Below are positions 37,770 through 46,793 of a stretch of 64,000 nt of DNA, in pieces (positions within the stretch are counted from its first letter, which is position 1; the number at the start of each line of letters is the position of its first letter). The DNA comes from Altererythrobacter sp. CAU 1644 (GTDB lineage Bacteria; Pseudomonadota; Alphaproteobacteria; Sphingomonadales; Sphingomonadaceae). The notes beneath the pieces are model-generated. The model saw only the letters and a program-made list of their open reading frames with translations, was not told the origin of the DNA and did not search any database. The DNA is taken from positions 682,001-746,000 of the forward strand of contig NZ_CP121106.1 of NCBI RefSeq assembly GCF_029623755.1, given 5' to 3'. A program made the position numbers and the translations under genes.

Positions 37770-38756
37770 ATGAGCGTCGAGACCAAAATCCCCACCGGCG
37801 AGGACCTGCTCGCCGAGATCGATCGCCTGCGCAAGGAGCGCAACGCGGTGATCCTGGCGCATTACTACCAGACGCCCGATATCCAGGACATCGCCGATTT
37901 CGTGGGGGATTCGCTCCAACTCAGCCAGATGGCGGCGGAAACTGACGCCGATGTCATCGCCTTTTGCGGGGTCAAGTTCATGGCCGATACGGCCAAGATC
38001 CTCAGCCCTGAAAAGATCGTGGTCCTGCCCGACATGGACGCGGGCTGCTCACTCGAGGATTCGTGCCCACCCGATAAGTTCAAGGCATTCCGCGAGGCGC
38101 ACCCCGATCACATCGCGCTGACCTACATCAACTGTTCGACCGAGGTGAAAGCGCTCAGCGACGTGATCGTCACCAGTTCGAGCGCGGAAACGATCCTGCA
38201 GCAGATCCCCAAGGACCAAAAGATCATCTTCGGCCCCGACCGGCACCTCGGCGGCTATCTCAGCCGCAAATTCGACCGCGAAATGCTGCTGTGGCCCGGC
38301 GTGTGCATCGTGCACGAGGCTTTCAGCGAGACCGAGCTGCTCAAGCTCAAGGAACAGTATCCGGGTGCGCCCATCGCGGCGCATCCCGAATGCCCGCCGA
38401 CCATCGTCGACCATGCCGACTATGTCGGCTCGACCAGCGGCATCCTGCAATTCGCCAAGACTTTCGAAGGCGACACGCTGATCGTCGCGACCGAGCCGCA
38501 CATCATCCACCAGATGGAAAAGGCGCTGCCGGAGAAGAACTTCATCGGTGCGCCGGGAGCGGACGGCAACTGCAGCTGCAACATCTGCCCCTACATGGCG
38601 CTCAACACGATGGAGAAGCTCTACGCCGCGCTGCGCGACCTCGAGCCGCGGATCGAGATCGAGGAGGGACTGCGCCTCAAGGCCAAGCAGAGCCTAGACC
38701 GCATGCTGGAGATGGCCAGCGGCACGATTGGCAAGGGCGACCTGGGCAAGGTTTGA
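37770..38756 (+). CDS. nadA: Quinolinate synthase NadA
   Basis: Condenses iminoaspartate with dihydroxyacetone phosphate to quinolinate, in NAD synthesis. A 328-residue [4Fe-4S] enzyme with three repeated domains. The cluster cysteines are in FCGVKFMADT, YINCSTEVKAL and CSCNICPYMALNTM. The N terminus has VILAHYYQTPDIQDIADFVG. nadB and nadC are not adjacent. ATG 37770 with GACGGGAAAA upstream. Confidence 0.97.
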   Translation: MSVETKIPTGEDLLAEIDRLRKERNAVILAHYYQTPDIQDIADFVGDSLQLSQMAAETDADVIAFCGVKFMADTAKILSPEKIVVLPDMDAGCSLEDSCPPDKFKAFREAHPDHIALTYINCSTEVKALSDVIVTSSSAETILQQIPKDQKIIFGPDRHLGGYLSRKFDREMLLWPGVCIVHEAFSETELLKLKEQYPGAPIAAHPECPPTIVDHADYVGSTSGILQFAKTFEGDTLIVATEPHIIHQMEKALPEKNFIGAPGADGNCSCNICPYMALNTMEKLYAALRDLEPRIEIEEGLRLKAKQSLDRMLEMASGTIGKGDLGKV

Positions 38757-38793
38757 CTCGCAACCAACCCCGCATCCGCGCGTTTAGCCCTGG

Positions 38794-40128
38794 ATGACCG
38801 CTGAAATTAAGTTTCTCTGGGCGCGCCTCAACGCCAACTACTGGTTCTATCCGGCGCTGTTCTCGCTGATAGCGGCGCTCCTCGCCTTCACCATGATCTG
38901 GCTCGACCGGTCGGGATCGGCCGAGTGGGTCAACGACGTCGATTGGCTGGTGCCTGCCCGGCCCAAGGGCGCGGCCGACATGCTCACCGTAATGGCCGGC
39001 AGCATGATCGGGGTCGCCTCGACCGTGTTCTCGATCACCATCGCAGCGGTCGCCTATGCCAGCGGCAATTACGGCCCGCGCCTGCTCACCAACTTCATGG
39101 AGGATCGCGGCAACCAGTTCAGCCTGGCGACCTTCATCGGCAGCTTCGTTTATGCCCTGATCGTGTTGCGCAGCGTGCGTGCCGAGGACGAAACGCCCGC
39201 ATCAGGCGCCGATGCCGCGGCAACTGCCCTGCCCGGCTTCACGCCCCAGCTTTCACTGCTCGTCGCCTATCTTTTGATGGCGGTGTGCGTGGCGGTGCTG
39301 GTGTTTTTCCTCAATCACATCCCCTCCTCGATCCGTATCAACAAGGTGCTCGAAGGTATCGGCGAACGCCTGCTGGGGGCGATCCGCAAAACCTACCCGA
39401 TTGAGGACCGTTTTTCCGAAGCGCTCGACCAGCCAGGTGGCGAACCGCTCAAAGCCTGGGGTACCGGCTATGTCCAGATGATCGATTTCGAGGACCTCGC
39501 GAAGATCGCGCGCGATTGCGGCTGTATCTTCTCGCTCAAGGTGCGGACCGGCGATTTCCTGCACCGGGACCTCACGCTGATGGAAGTCGAAGGGTGCGCG
39601 CCTGACACTATCGAAGACCGCGTACGCAAGTGCTTCACGCTCGGCCCGTCGCGCACGCCCGAGCAGGATCCGCAATTCCTGATCGACGAGCTGGTCGAGA
39701 TCGGCCTGCGCGCCCTGTCCCCCGGCATCAACGATCCCTTCACCGCGATCACCGCCTTGCATTGGCTCGGCGCCGCCACCTCCGAGATCGGCCGCCGCGA
39801 CCTGCGGAAGGATATCTGCGGGGAAGATGCAGACGATTGCCCGGTGATCCCACTGCCCGACGATTTCCAGCACTATGTCGATCGCGGCTTCGGCTCGATC
39901 CGCAGCGCGGTGGCGACGTCACCCATCGCCGCCGAGGTCATGCTCGACACTCTTGCCAATGCCGCCACGCCGATCGGCGACAACCTGCGTCAGGGCATAT
40001 TGCGGCGCGAGGGCGAGTTGCTGGTGGCGCAGGCACGCACCGTGTTGGTCGGCCCCGACCTTACCCGGTTCGAGGACCATGCGCGCAAGTTCGGACGCGA
40101 TTTCTGGGACGACGCGTCAGCGCAATGA
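38794..40128 (+). CDS. DUF2254 membrane protein
   Basis: A 444-residue predicted inner-membrane protein. Four N-terminal TM segments (about residues 19-37, 68-86, 110-128 and 150-170) are followed by a large soluble domain with the conserved SLKVRTGDFLHRD and ELVEIGLRALSPGINDPFTA. These mark the DUF2254 family. Function unknown; the family is widespread in proteobacteria. It is convergent with the DMT transporter gene. Confidence 0.87.
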   Translation: MTAEIKFLWARLNANYWFYPALFSLIAALLAFTMIWLDRSGSAEWVNDVDWLVPARPKGAADMLTVMAGSMIGVASTVFSITIAAVAYASGNYGPRLLTNFMEDRGNQFSLATFIGSFVYALIVLRSVRAEDETPASGADAAATALPGFTPQLSLLVAYLLMAVCVAVLVFFLNHIPSSIRINKVLEGIGERLLGAIRKTYPIEDRFSEALDQPGGEPLKAWGTGYVQMIDFEDLAKIARDCGCIFSLKVRTGDFLHRDLTLMEVEGCAPDTIEDRVRKCFTLGPSRTPEQDPQFLIDELVEIGLRALSPGINDPFTAITALHWLGAATSEIGRRDLRKDICGEDADDCPVIPLPDDFQHYVDRGFGSIRSAVATSPIAAEVMLDTLANAATPIGDNLRQGILRREGELLVAQARTVLVGPDLTRFEDHARKFGRDFWDDASAQ

Positions 40129-40140
40129 TCTTCCCGGCGG

Positions 40141-41043
40141 TCAGGCCCTGACGCGCGGCGTCGCAGTGCGCGACACGACCAGCGCGCTGCCGAGCAGCAC
40201 CATGCCGACGATGTCGAGCGGCACCAGGATCTCGCCGAAGACGAGATAGCCGACCAGCGCCCCGATCGCCGGTTGGGTAAGCAGCGCCATGCCGATCACC
40301 AGCGGCGGGAAATGGCGCAGCGAGAACACCATCAATCCCTGGCCGATGAGTTGGCTGGTGACGAACAGGATCAGGATCGGAGTCCAGTCGGTCGGCCAGA
40401 CCGGTTCCCCCAGCGCGATGGCGAGAGCGAGAATGACAGGGCTGGCGAAGATGCTCACCCAGGTCAGCAGGCTCCACGAGCCGATCCCGCGCCGCGCATC
40501 CTGCAAGGTGATGAGATAGACCGCGTAAAGCACGCCAGCCGTTAGGCAGAACAGGTCGCCGACAAGCGAGGCGAAGGAAATTTCGAGGCTGCGCCCCAAC
40601 AGGATCCCGGCACCCGAAAGCGCAAACAGGATCGCCAGCCATTCCTTGCCCTTGGGCAGCATTCGAGCGACGAAGAAGCCCCAGAACAGCAGGATGATCG
40701 ATCCGGCATTGCCGAACAGCGTCGCATTGCTGAGCCGCGTGAACCCGATCCCGACATGCCAGCTGGCCAGATCGAGCCCGAACGCCAGCGCTCCGATCGC
40801 GACAAACATTAGCGTGCGGCGGGGGATCCCGGTCAGCGCCTGACCTGAGAATCTGGCGAACAGGGCAAGGAACGGTAGCGCCAGGAAAAGCCGCCAGAAG
40901 GCCGCAGATACCGGGCCGGTGTCTGCCAGCCGCACGAACCATGGTCCCAGCGCGAGCGCGGCATTGCCTGTCAGGAGCGCCGCGAGCAGCAGCCAGCTCC
41001 GCGGCGCAGAAAGATCCGCTTTTTGATCCCCCTCTTTTTCCAT
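40141..41043 (-). CDS. DMT/EamA family transporter
   Basis: A 300-residue member of the drug/metabolite transporter superfamily with about ten TM helices in two EamA repeats (first half WLLLAALLTGNAALALGPWFVR onward, second half LFCLTAGVLYAVYLITLQDA onward). Substrate unknown; homologues export amino acids or other small metabolites. Divergent from the old-yellow-enzyme gene with a 67-bp gap. Confidence 0.9.
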   Translation of the reverse strand: MEKEGDQKADLSAPRSWLLLAALLTGNAALALGPWFVRLADTGPVSAAFWRLFLALPFLALFARFSGQALTGIPRRTLMFVAIGALAFGLDLASWHVGIGFTRLSNATLFGNAGSIILLFWGFFVARMLPKGKEWLAILFALSGAGILLGRSLEISFASLVGDLFCLTAGVLYAVYLITLQDARRGIGSWSLLTWVSIFASPVILALAIALGEPVWPTDWTPILILFVTSQLIGQGLMVFSLRHFPPLVIGMALLTQPAIGALVGYLVFGEILVPLDIVGMVLLGSALVVSRTATPRVRA

Positions 41044-41110
41044 GGTTGCGCCCTAGCCACCAAATCCCCAAGTGCGAAGATCAAACGAGGCAACAGGGGA
41101 ATATTTGCCC

Positions 41111-42214
41111 ATGCATGACACGCTGTTCCAGCCGCTCAAGCTCGGTGCGATCGAGGCGAAGAACCGTATTTTCATGGCACCGCTTACGCGCGGTCGCTCG
41201 ACCCAGCCGGGATCTATCCCGAACGAGATGATGGCGACCTATTACGGACAGCGTTCCGGTGCCGGCCTGATCATCAGCGAAGCGACCGGGATCAGTGTCG
41301 AAGGCTCGGGCTGGTTTGCGGCTCCAGGTGTGTGGAGCGACGCGCAGACTGAAGGCTGGAAGCTCACGACCGAAGCCGTGCACGAGGCTGGCGGCAAGAT
41401 CGTACTGCAATTGTGGCACATGGGCCGGCTGGTCCATCCGGACTTCCTGGGCGGCGAACCGCCCGTATCGGCCAGCGCCACCAAGGCACCCGATCATGCC
41501 CACACTCCGAATGGCCGCAAGCCGCACGAACCGGCGCGTGGACTGGACAAGGACGAGATTCCGCGCGTGGTCGAAGACTATCGCCGCGCTGCCGAGAACG
41601 CGAAGAAGGCGGGCTTCGACGGCGTCCAGTTGCACGGCGCGAATGGCTATCTGGTCGACCAGTTCCTGCGCGACAGCACCAATCTGCGCGATGACGAATA
41701 TGGCGGAAGCCCCGAAAACCGGACCCGCTTCATGCGCGAAGTGCTCGAAGCGCTGATCGATGTGTGGGGCGCGGATCGCGTCGGCATCCGCCTGTCGCCC
41801 AATGGCGAAACGCAGGGGTGCGATGACAGCGACCCGGCCGCGACCTTCGGTGCCGCCGCGCGCGTGATCGAGGAACTCGGCCTCGGTTTCCTCGAACTGC
41901 GCGAGGCCGGTCCCGATGGCACATTTGGTGCGACCGATGTGCCCAAGCAAAGCCCGATGATCCGTCAGATCTACTCGGGCCCGCTGATCCTGAATTCGGA
42001 CTATGATGCCGCCACGGCGGTTGCCGATATCGAGGCCGGGCGCTGCGATGCAGTCAGCTTCGGTCGCCCCTATATCTCGAACCCCGACCTGGCCGAACGC
42101 ATCCGCGTTGGGGCGGGATGGGCGCCGAACACCAACATACCCAAAAGCTGGTACCTGCCGGGTCCGGCAGGCTACATCGATTATCCGACCATGGAGGAAG
42201 AGAAGGCCGCCTGA
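41111..42214 (+). CDS. Old yellow enzyme family alkene reductase (NemA-like)
   Basis: A 367-residue FMN-dependent ene-reductase. The ATG at 41111 starts MHDTLFQPLKLGAIEAKNRI, typical for the family. Diagnostic stretches are LWHMGRLVHPDFLGG, the substrate-binding His/Asn pair in HGANGYLVDQFLRD, and the FMN phosphate region VSFGRPYISNPDLAER. It reduces activated C=C bonds such as enones, nitroesters or N-ethylmaleimide. The natural substrate is unknown. Confidence 0.94.
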   Translation: MHDTLFQPLKLGAIEAKNRIFMAPLTRGRSTQPGSIPNEMMATYYGQRSGAGLIISEATGISVEGSGWFAAPGVWSDAQTEGWKLTTEAVHEAGGKIVLQLWHMGRLVHPDFLGGEPPVSASATKAPDHAHTPNGRKPHEPARGLDKDEIPRVVEDYRRAAENAKKAGFDGVQLHGANGYLVDQFLRDSTNLRDDEYGGSPENRTRFMREVLEALIDVWGADRVGIRLSPNGETQGCDDSDPAATFGAAARVIEELGLGFLELREAGPDGTFGATDVPKQSPMIRQIYSGPLILNSDYDAATAVADIEAGRCDAVSFGRPYISNPDLAERIRVGAGWAPNTNIPKSWYLPGPAGYIDYPTMEEEKAA

Positions 42215-42227
42215 GCCGAACCGGGGA

Positions 42228-42539
42228 TTAGCCCTCGTCGGCTGGTGCCTCGGCGTCAGGATCCGATTCGGCGTCCTCGGCTGGCGCGTCCTCGGCCGCG
42301 TCAGTATCCTCGCCCTCGCTGGCAGGCGCGGCATCGCCTCCGGCGGCAAGCTCCTGTTTGAGCGGAGGCGATTGCGACTTGAGCTTGTCGAGCGGCAGCA
42401 TGTCGTCGCTGATCGCGCCGCCGAGGATCTCGCCCTCGGCTTCCTTCGCGTCGCCGGATTCGCGCGCCACATCGGCTTCGCTTCCGCAGGCGGCCAGCAG
42501 CAGTGCCAACGACAGGCCGCCAACGGCGACAGGATTCAT
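42228..42539 (-). CDS. Small acidic lipoprotein
   Basis: A 103-residue predicted lipoprotein. Signal peptide and lipobox LLAACGS place the lipidated cysteine near residue 18. The mature part is short, with a C-terminal tail rich in Ala, Asp, Glu and Pro. ATG 42539 overlaps the lipB stop (ATGA on the minus strand), so it is translated with lipB. A TTG two codons upstream is also in frame. No known family. Confidence 0.75.
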   Translation of the reverse strand: MNPVAVGGLSLALLLAACGSEADVARESGDAKEAEGEILGGAISDDMLPLDKLKSQSPPLKQELAAGGDAAPASEGEDTDAAEDAPAEDAESDPDAEAPADEG

Positions 42540-43207
42540 CCGCAAGTTCCCTTCTCCTTCGCGAGCATGGCGAAAAAATCATCGGCCTTGCCGATCAGCG
42601 CCTCGTCCCATTGTTCGGGCGAAATGTCGAGGCCCAGCTTGGCGAGGCTGGTAATGCCGAATTCCTCGATCCCGCAAGGCACGATGCCCCCGAAATGGGA
42701 GAGATCGGGCGCGAGGTTTACCGAGAAACCATGCATCGTCACCCAGCGGCGTACACGAACCCCGATTGCGCCTATCTTAGCCTCACTACCGTCTACATCC
42801 TTGCACCAGATGCCTACCCGACCATCGGCTGCCCAGCTCTCGACGCCGAAGTCGGCGAGCGTGGCGATCACCCATTGCTCGATCGAATGGACGAAGCAGC
42901 GCACGTCCTTGCCGCGCCGGTTGAGGTCGAGCAGCACATAGCCGACCCGCTGTCCGGGTCCGTGATAGGTGTAGCGACCGCCGCGCCCCGCCTCGATCAC
43001 CTCGAACCGCGGGTCGAGCAACTCGTCCGACGCCGCGCTGGTTCCCGCGGTGTAGACCGGCGGATGTTCGAGCAGCCAGATCAGTTCGCGTTCGTCTCCC
43101 GCAGAGATGGCCGCATTGCGCCGCTCCATCTCGGCCAGGGCATCGCGATAACCGACGCGATTGTATTCGCGCCTCCATTCGATCTCAGTTGTGGCTTCGC
43201 CTGACAT
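42536..43207 (-). CDS. lipB: Lipoyl(octanoyl) transferase LipB
   Basis: Moves the octanoyl group from ACP to lipoyl-dependent enzymes. A 223-residue protein from ATG 43207 (N terminus [20 protein letters not shown]). Conserved [16 protein letters not shown], the catalytic lysine in [20 protein letters not shown] and the catalytic cysteine in [14 protein letters not shown] are all present. The longer reading to 43294 lacks family similarity. It overlaps the small lipoprotein gene by 4 nt. Confidence 0.96.
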   Translation of the reverse strand: MSGEATTEIEWRREYNRVGYRDALAEMERRNAAISAGDERELIWLLEHPPVYTAGTSAASDELLDPRFEVIEAGRGGRYTYHGPGQRVGYVLLDLNRRGKDVRCFVHSIEQWVIATLADFGVESWAADGRVGIWCKDVDGSEAKIGAIGVRVRRWVTMHGFSVNLAPDLSHFGGIVPCGIEEFGITSLAKLGLDISPEQWDEALIGKADDFFAMLAKEKGTCG

Positions 43208-43280
43208 GGCGATTGCGTGGGGACAATGAACGCGCTTATCAAGAGGCATAATCGAATTGCCGGTAGGACGGGGGACGCGA

Positions 43281-44108
43281 ATGGCTTTCAACATGAATGC
43301 GACATGGTCGAAGGCGACTTCGCTCGTCGGCGCGAATTTCAGCCTGCTGGCGGTGGTCGCAGGTGTTTTCCTGTTCCTGCCTGCCGTCGTGATCTACCTC
43401 GCGGTGCCCGATATGGCGGCCTTCATGGATCCCACAGCCGATCCGGAAAAGATGGCTGCCATGATGGAAGGGATGATGGGCAAGATATTCGGCTGGTCCG
43501 CGCTCGCCATGATCTTCCAGTTTGTCGGCTATCTCGCGATGGTCGCCCTGATGGGCAAGGCGCGCCCGACCGTGGGGGAGGCCTTGGCGCAGGGTGCAAA
43601 ATCGCTCCCAACCATGATCGGCACCCTGATCCTGTTCATGATTGCCTATGCCATCCTGGCATTGGTCATCGCCGTCCCGCTGGCATTGCTGGGGACGCTG
43701 ATCGGGCCGCTCGGTGCGGTGCTGACGATGATTGGTGTTCTCTTCGTGGCGCTCTTTCTCATGACACGTTTCTGCGTCGTGATGCCGGTCGTCATGCTCG
43801 AAGACACGCTCAATCCGATTACGGCGATGAAGCGGTCGTGGCAGATCACCCACCCCAGCCAGTGGTCGATCCTCGGGTTCTGGGCACTCTTGATCGTGGC
43901 CTATTTCGTGATCGCGATGCTGGTCTTCGGCGTGATGAGCCTGATGGGCGCGATGGCCGCGACTTCGACCGGATCGCTGCTCGTCATGGGCATCGTGAAC
44001 GGGATCGTCGGCGGCCTGGTCGCCATGCTGGTCTCGGGGATCGTGGTCGCGATGCACCAGCAATTGGCGGGCGACAATCCCGCCAATTTGAGCGAGACCT
44101 TCGAATAG
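43281..44108 (+). CDS. Unknown polytopic membrane protein
   Basis: A 275-residue integral membrane protein with about six TM segments and a Met-rich loop ([16 protein letters not shown]). The middle segment [19 protein letters not shown] followed by a [12 protein letters not shown] turn resembles glycerophosphodiester phosphodiesterase membrane domains and DUF975-type proteins. That similarity is loose. ATG 43281 is preceded by AGGACGGGGG. Convergent with the methyltransferase gene. Confidence 0.75.
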   Translation: MAFNMNATWSKATSLVGANFSLLAVVAGVFLFLPAVVIYLAVPDMAAFMDPTADPEKMAAMMEGMMGKIFGWSALAMIFQFVGYLAMVALMGKARPTVGEALAQGAKSLPTMIGTLILFMIAYAILALVIAVPLALLGTLIGPLGAVLTMIGVLFVALFLMTRFCVVMPVVMLEDTLNPITAMKRSWQITHPSQWSILGFWALLIVAYFVIAMLVFGVMSLMGAMAATSTGSLLVMGIVNGIVGGLVAMLVSGIVVAMHQQLAGDNPANLSETFE

Positions 44109-44112
44109 GGCG

Positions 44113-44763
44113 TCAGGCTGCGACCGGCTCGCCTTCGTCAGCCGTCTTCCATCCCCAGAAGAGCTTGCAGGGCAGTATGTTGAGCCACTCGAACCCGGCA
44201 TCGATCCGGGCGAAATGCGGGCGCATGTACTCGCGGCAAGCCGCAGTGAACTGATAGACGAGGAAGGCTCCGCCGGGGCGCAGGACCCGGTGAGTTGCGG
44301 CGGCGATCGCGGGGGCAACGCCGGCGGGCAGCGTAGAGAAAGGCAAGCCCGACAGCACGTAATCGGCGTGATCGAAACCGTGATCGCGCACGATCTGTTC
44401 GACGTCCGCAGCCGAGCCGAGCACCGCTCGGAACCGCTTGTCGCGGATCGTCTTCTGCAAATACTCGATATAGATCGGGTTGGTGTCGATCACGATCAGC
44501 ATTCCATCGCCGCGCAGCTTTTCCAGCACGGGGCGGCAGAAGGTGCCGATGCCTGGGCCATATTCCACGAACAGGCGGCAACTGCCCCAGTCGACCGGCG
44601 CCAGCATGCTGCGCACGGTGAAGCGCGAGGACGGAATGATCGAGCCGACCATGCGCGGGTGTTCGAGGAACCCGCGGAAGAAGACCGAACATTGAGCCCC
44701 GTAGAGTGCCAGCCGATCGCGTAATCCGCCGCGCGACCCGAGGGCGATTCCGTCTGATTCCAT
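44113..44763 (-). CDS. Phospholipid N-methyltransferase-like SAM methyltransferase
   Basis: A 216-residue class I SAM-dependent methyltransferase. ATG 44763 begins MESDGIALGSRGGL. An upstream extension to 45036 overlaps the divergent MFS gene and is not credible. The amphipathic N-terminal helix, the sequence RMVGSIIPSSRF and motif I FVEYGPGIGTFCRPVL resemble PmtA/rRNA dimethylase-type enzymes that methylate phosphatidylethanolamine. Substrate inferred only from this resemblance. Confidence 0.82.
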   Translation of the reverse strand: MESDGIALGSRGGLRDRLALYGAQCSVFFRGFLEHPRMVGSIIPSSRFTVRSMLAPVDWGSCRLFVEYGPGIGTFCRPVLEKLRGDGMLIVIDTNPIYIEYLQKTIRDKRFRAVLGSAADVEQIVRDHGFDHADYVLSGLPFSTLPAGVAPAIAAATHRVLRPGGAFLVYQFTAACREYMRPHFARIDAGFEWLNILPCKLFWGWKTADEGEPVAA

Positions 44764-44878
44764 GGGTTTGACTGTCTCCGATTGATCGGTGGCGCAGGCT
44801 CTGCGCGCAATTGGCGCACCTCGCAGATGCGGCCCCGCATTGCAAGCGCGCTCGCGCTGGCCTAGCGGCAGGAAGGTC

Positions 44879-46273
44879 ATGTCGGAAGCCGATCCGAATT
44901 CGCCTTTGCCCACGCCTCTCGTACACGCGCCCCGCCGCGCGATCTCGCGCGGGCGCATGGTATTGCTGTTTCTCGTCATGCTCGTCACGGCAGCCGGCAA
45001 CACCGCCATGCAGTCGGTCATGCCCTCGATCGGCACCGAGTTGGGGGTCGCGGACGTCTGGATCAGCCTCGCCTATACCTGGTCGGCGCTGCTGTGGGTC
45101 ATCTGCGCACCGATCTGGGCGAGGCGGTCGGATCGGAGGGGCCGCAAGTCGATGATGGCGGTGGGACTGGTCGGCTTCATCGCGTCGATGACCCTGTGCG
45201 GGTTGGTGCTTTGGTTCGGACTGCACGGGCTGATTTCCGCTGCCGCGACATTGCTGTTCTTCGCCGCGGCCCGCAGTCTCTATGGTGGTTTCGGTTCTGC
45301 CGCGCCGCCGGCGGTCCAGGCCTATGTCGCCAGCCGCACACCGCGCAGCGAGCGCACCCAGGCGCTGGCATTGATCGCATCGAGCTTTGGCCTCGGCACT
45401 GTGATTGGCCCGGCGCTTGCTCCGCTGCTGATATTCCCGGCGACTGGGCTGGTCGGGCCTTTCTTCGCCTTCGCGATGATCGCGGTGATCGTTCTCGTGG
45501 CCTTGCGCTTTCGTCTGCCGGACGACGACCCAAGCTTCGCCGCGCGTGGCGATGTCGTCGCGGCGCCCTTCAGCGCCAGTTCGAACTCGCGCATGCGCCG
45601 GGACGAAGACGATGAGGAAGTGGATCCGCGTGAGGGCCTGCAGGGCGGCATGTCGGCTCCCGCCGATCACATACCCGACCTCAGCTGGCGCGACCGGCGA
45701 CTGCGTCCATGGCTGGTCGCCGGCCTGTTGGGCGGCCATGCCCAAGCCGCGATGCTCGGCATAATCGGCTTCTTCATTCTCGATCGGCTTGGGCTAAGGG
45801 GCGATCCAAGTGCGGGGACCGGCCCAATCGGCATCGTGCTGATGTCGGGGGCCATTGCCACCCTGCTGGCGCAGTGGGGCCTTATTCCCATGCTCAAGCT
45901 CGGCCCACGATCTTCGACCATGTGGGGCGTTGCCCTTGCTGCGCTGGGCACTGTCACCTTCGCCGTGGCTCGCGACCTGCACGCAATTGCGGTGGGCTTC
46001 GCCATCGCCTCGCTCGGCTTCGGCCTCTACCGTCCTGGCTTCACGGCGGGTTCGTCCTTGGCGGTCACGCGCGTGGAGCAGGGCCAAGTCGGCGGGATCG
46101 TCGCCTCTGTCAATGGCGCGGCCTATGTCGTGGCGCCAGCAATCGGGGTCTGGCTCTACGGCCACCACGAGGTGATCGGTTTCGCCACAATCGTGGCGCT
46201 GTGCCTCGCCGTATTCGTTCTCGGCTGGAAGCAGCTGACGCCCGACGAGGAACTCACGCGCGAGCGGCGCTAG
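44879..46273 (+). CDS. MFS transporter
   Basis: A 464-residue major facilitator with about twelve TM segments. ATG 44879 has AGGAAGG close upstream. The MFS signature between TM2 and TM3 appears as ARRSDRRGRKSMMAVG. A long charged central loop (around DEDDEEVDPREG) separates the halves. Likely a proton-coupled exporter of the DHA1 type; substrate unknown. It ends 10 bp from the convergent arsC-like gene. Confidence 0.9.
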   Translation: MSEADPNSPLPTPLVHAPRRAISRGRMVLLFLVMLVTAAGNTAMQSVMPSIGTELGVADVWISLAYTWSALLWVICAPIWARRSDRRGRKSMMAVGLVGFIASMTLCGLVLWFGLHGLISAAATLLFFAAARSLYGGFGSAAPPAVQAYVASRTPRSERTQALALIASSFGLGTVIGPALAPLLIFPATGLVGPFFAFAMIAVIVLVALRFRLPDDDPSFAARGDVVAAPFSASSNSRMRRDEDDEEVDPREGLQGGMSAPADHIPDLSWRDRRLRPWLVAGLLGGHAQAAMLGIIGFFILDRLGLRGDPSAGTGPIGIVLMSGAIATLLAQWGLIPMLKLGPRSSTMWGVALAALGTVTFAVARDLHAIAVGFAIASLGFGLYRPGFTAGSSLAVTRVEQGQVGGIVASVNGAAYVVAPAIGVWLYGHHEVIGFATIVALCLAVFVLGWKQLTPDEELTRERR

Positions 46274-46282
46274 CCCGTTGCG

Positions 46283-46627
46283 TCAGAGGATTTCGAGCAC
46301 CTTGTCCTGCGGTCGGCAGAGCCGCACGCCCTTGTCGGTTTCCACCAACGGTCGTTCGATCAGGATCGGGTCGGCCGCCATCGCAGCGATCACCGTGTCC
46401 GCATCGGCGTCCGGCAATCCGCGCTCGACCGCATCTGTGCCGCGCGTGCGCAGGCCCTGTTGCGGCGTAATCGCCGCATCACGGTAGAGCTGCTCGAGTT
46501 TCTCACGGCTTGGCGGGTCCTGGAGATATTCGATGACGCTGACTTCGACCGAGGAGAGGTTCTCGAGGATGGCGAGCGTCTTGCGCGAGGTTCCACATTT
46601 GGGATTGTGCCAGATAGTCGCTTTCAC
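46283..46627 (-). CDS. arsC: ArsC-family arsenate reductase (glutaredoxin type)
   Basis: A 114-residue thioredoxin-fold protein. The active-site cysteine is in WHNPKCGTSRKTL, and a PLVETDKGVRLCRPQDKVL segment carries the C-terminal arginines typical of ArsC. No other ars genes are nearby, so a role in arsenic resistance is not certain. YffB/Spx-like relatives share this fold. Confidence 0.88.
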   Translation of the reverse strand: MKATIWHNPKCGTSRKTLAILENLSSVEVSVIEYLQDPPSREKLEQLYRDAAITPQQGLRTRGTDAVERGLPDADADTVIAAMAADPILIERPLVETDKGVRLCRPQDKVLEIL

Positions 46628-46730
46628 TCTCGAATCTCCTGCAGTTTGATCCGGCCTGCATAATCGCCTGCCTTGGCTGCGCGACTAGCAATGATCGATT
46701 TTTCCGCCAAGCGTGATCGAGCGCTTGCAA

Positions 46731-46745
46731 TTGCGACTTATTCTC
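46731..46745. promoter_or_regulatory. Fur-box-like site 1
   Basis: TTGCGACTTATTCTC, close to the alphaproteobacterial Fur consensus half (TTGCnAAtnATTCTC). It lies 49-63 bp before the siderophore receptor start and is mirrored by site 2 with 13 of 15 identical positions in inverted orientation. The function is inferred from sequence resemblance and the downstream gene. Confidence 0.6.
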
Positions 46746-46766
46746 AATAGCGCATCAATCCCAATC

Positions 46767-46781
46767 GAGAATGATTCGCAA
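46767..46781. promoter_or_regulatory. Fur-box-like site 2
   Basis: GAGAATGATTCGCAA, the reverse-complement form of a Fur-box half (TTGCGAATCATTCTC), 13 bp before the receptor ATG, so a bound repressor would cover the ribosome site region. It pairs with site 1 across a 21-bp spacer. Confidence 0.6.
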
Positions 46782-46793
46782 GAAAGTGACTTC

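Noticed and set aside
44764..45036. N-terminal extension of the methyltransferase
   Set aside because: It overlaps the start of the divergent MFS gene and its promoter, lacks a ribosome site, and is not protein-like.
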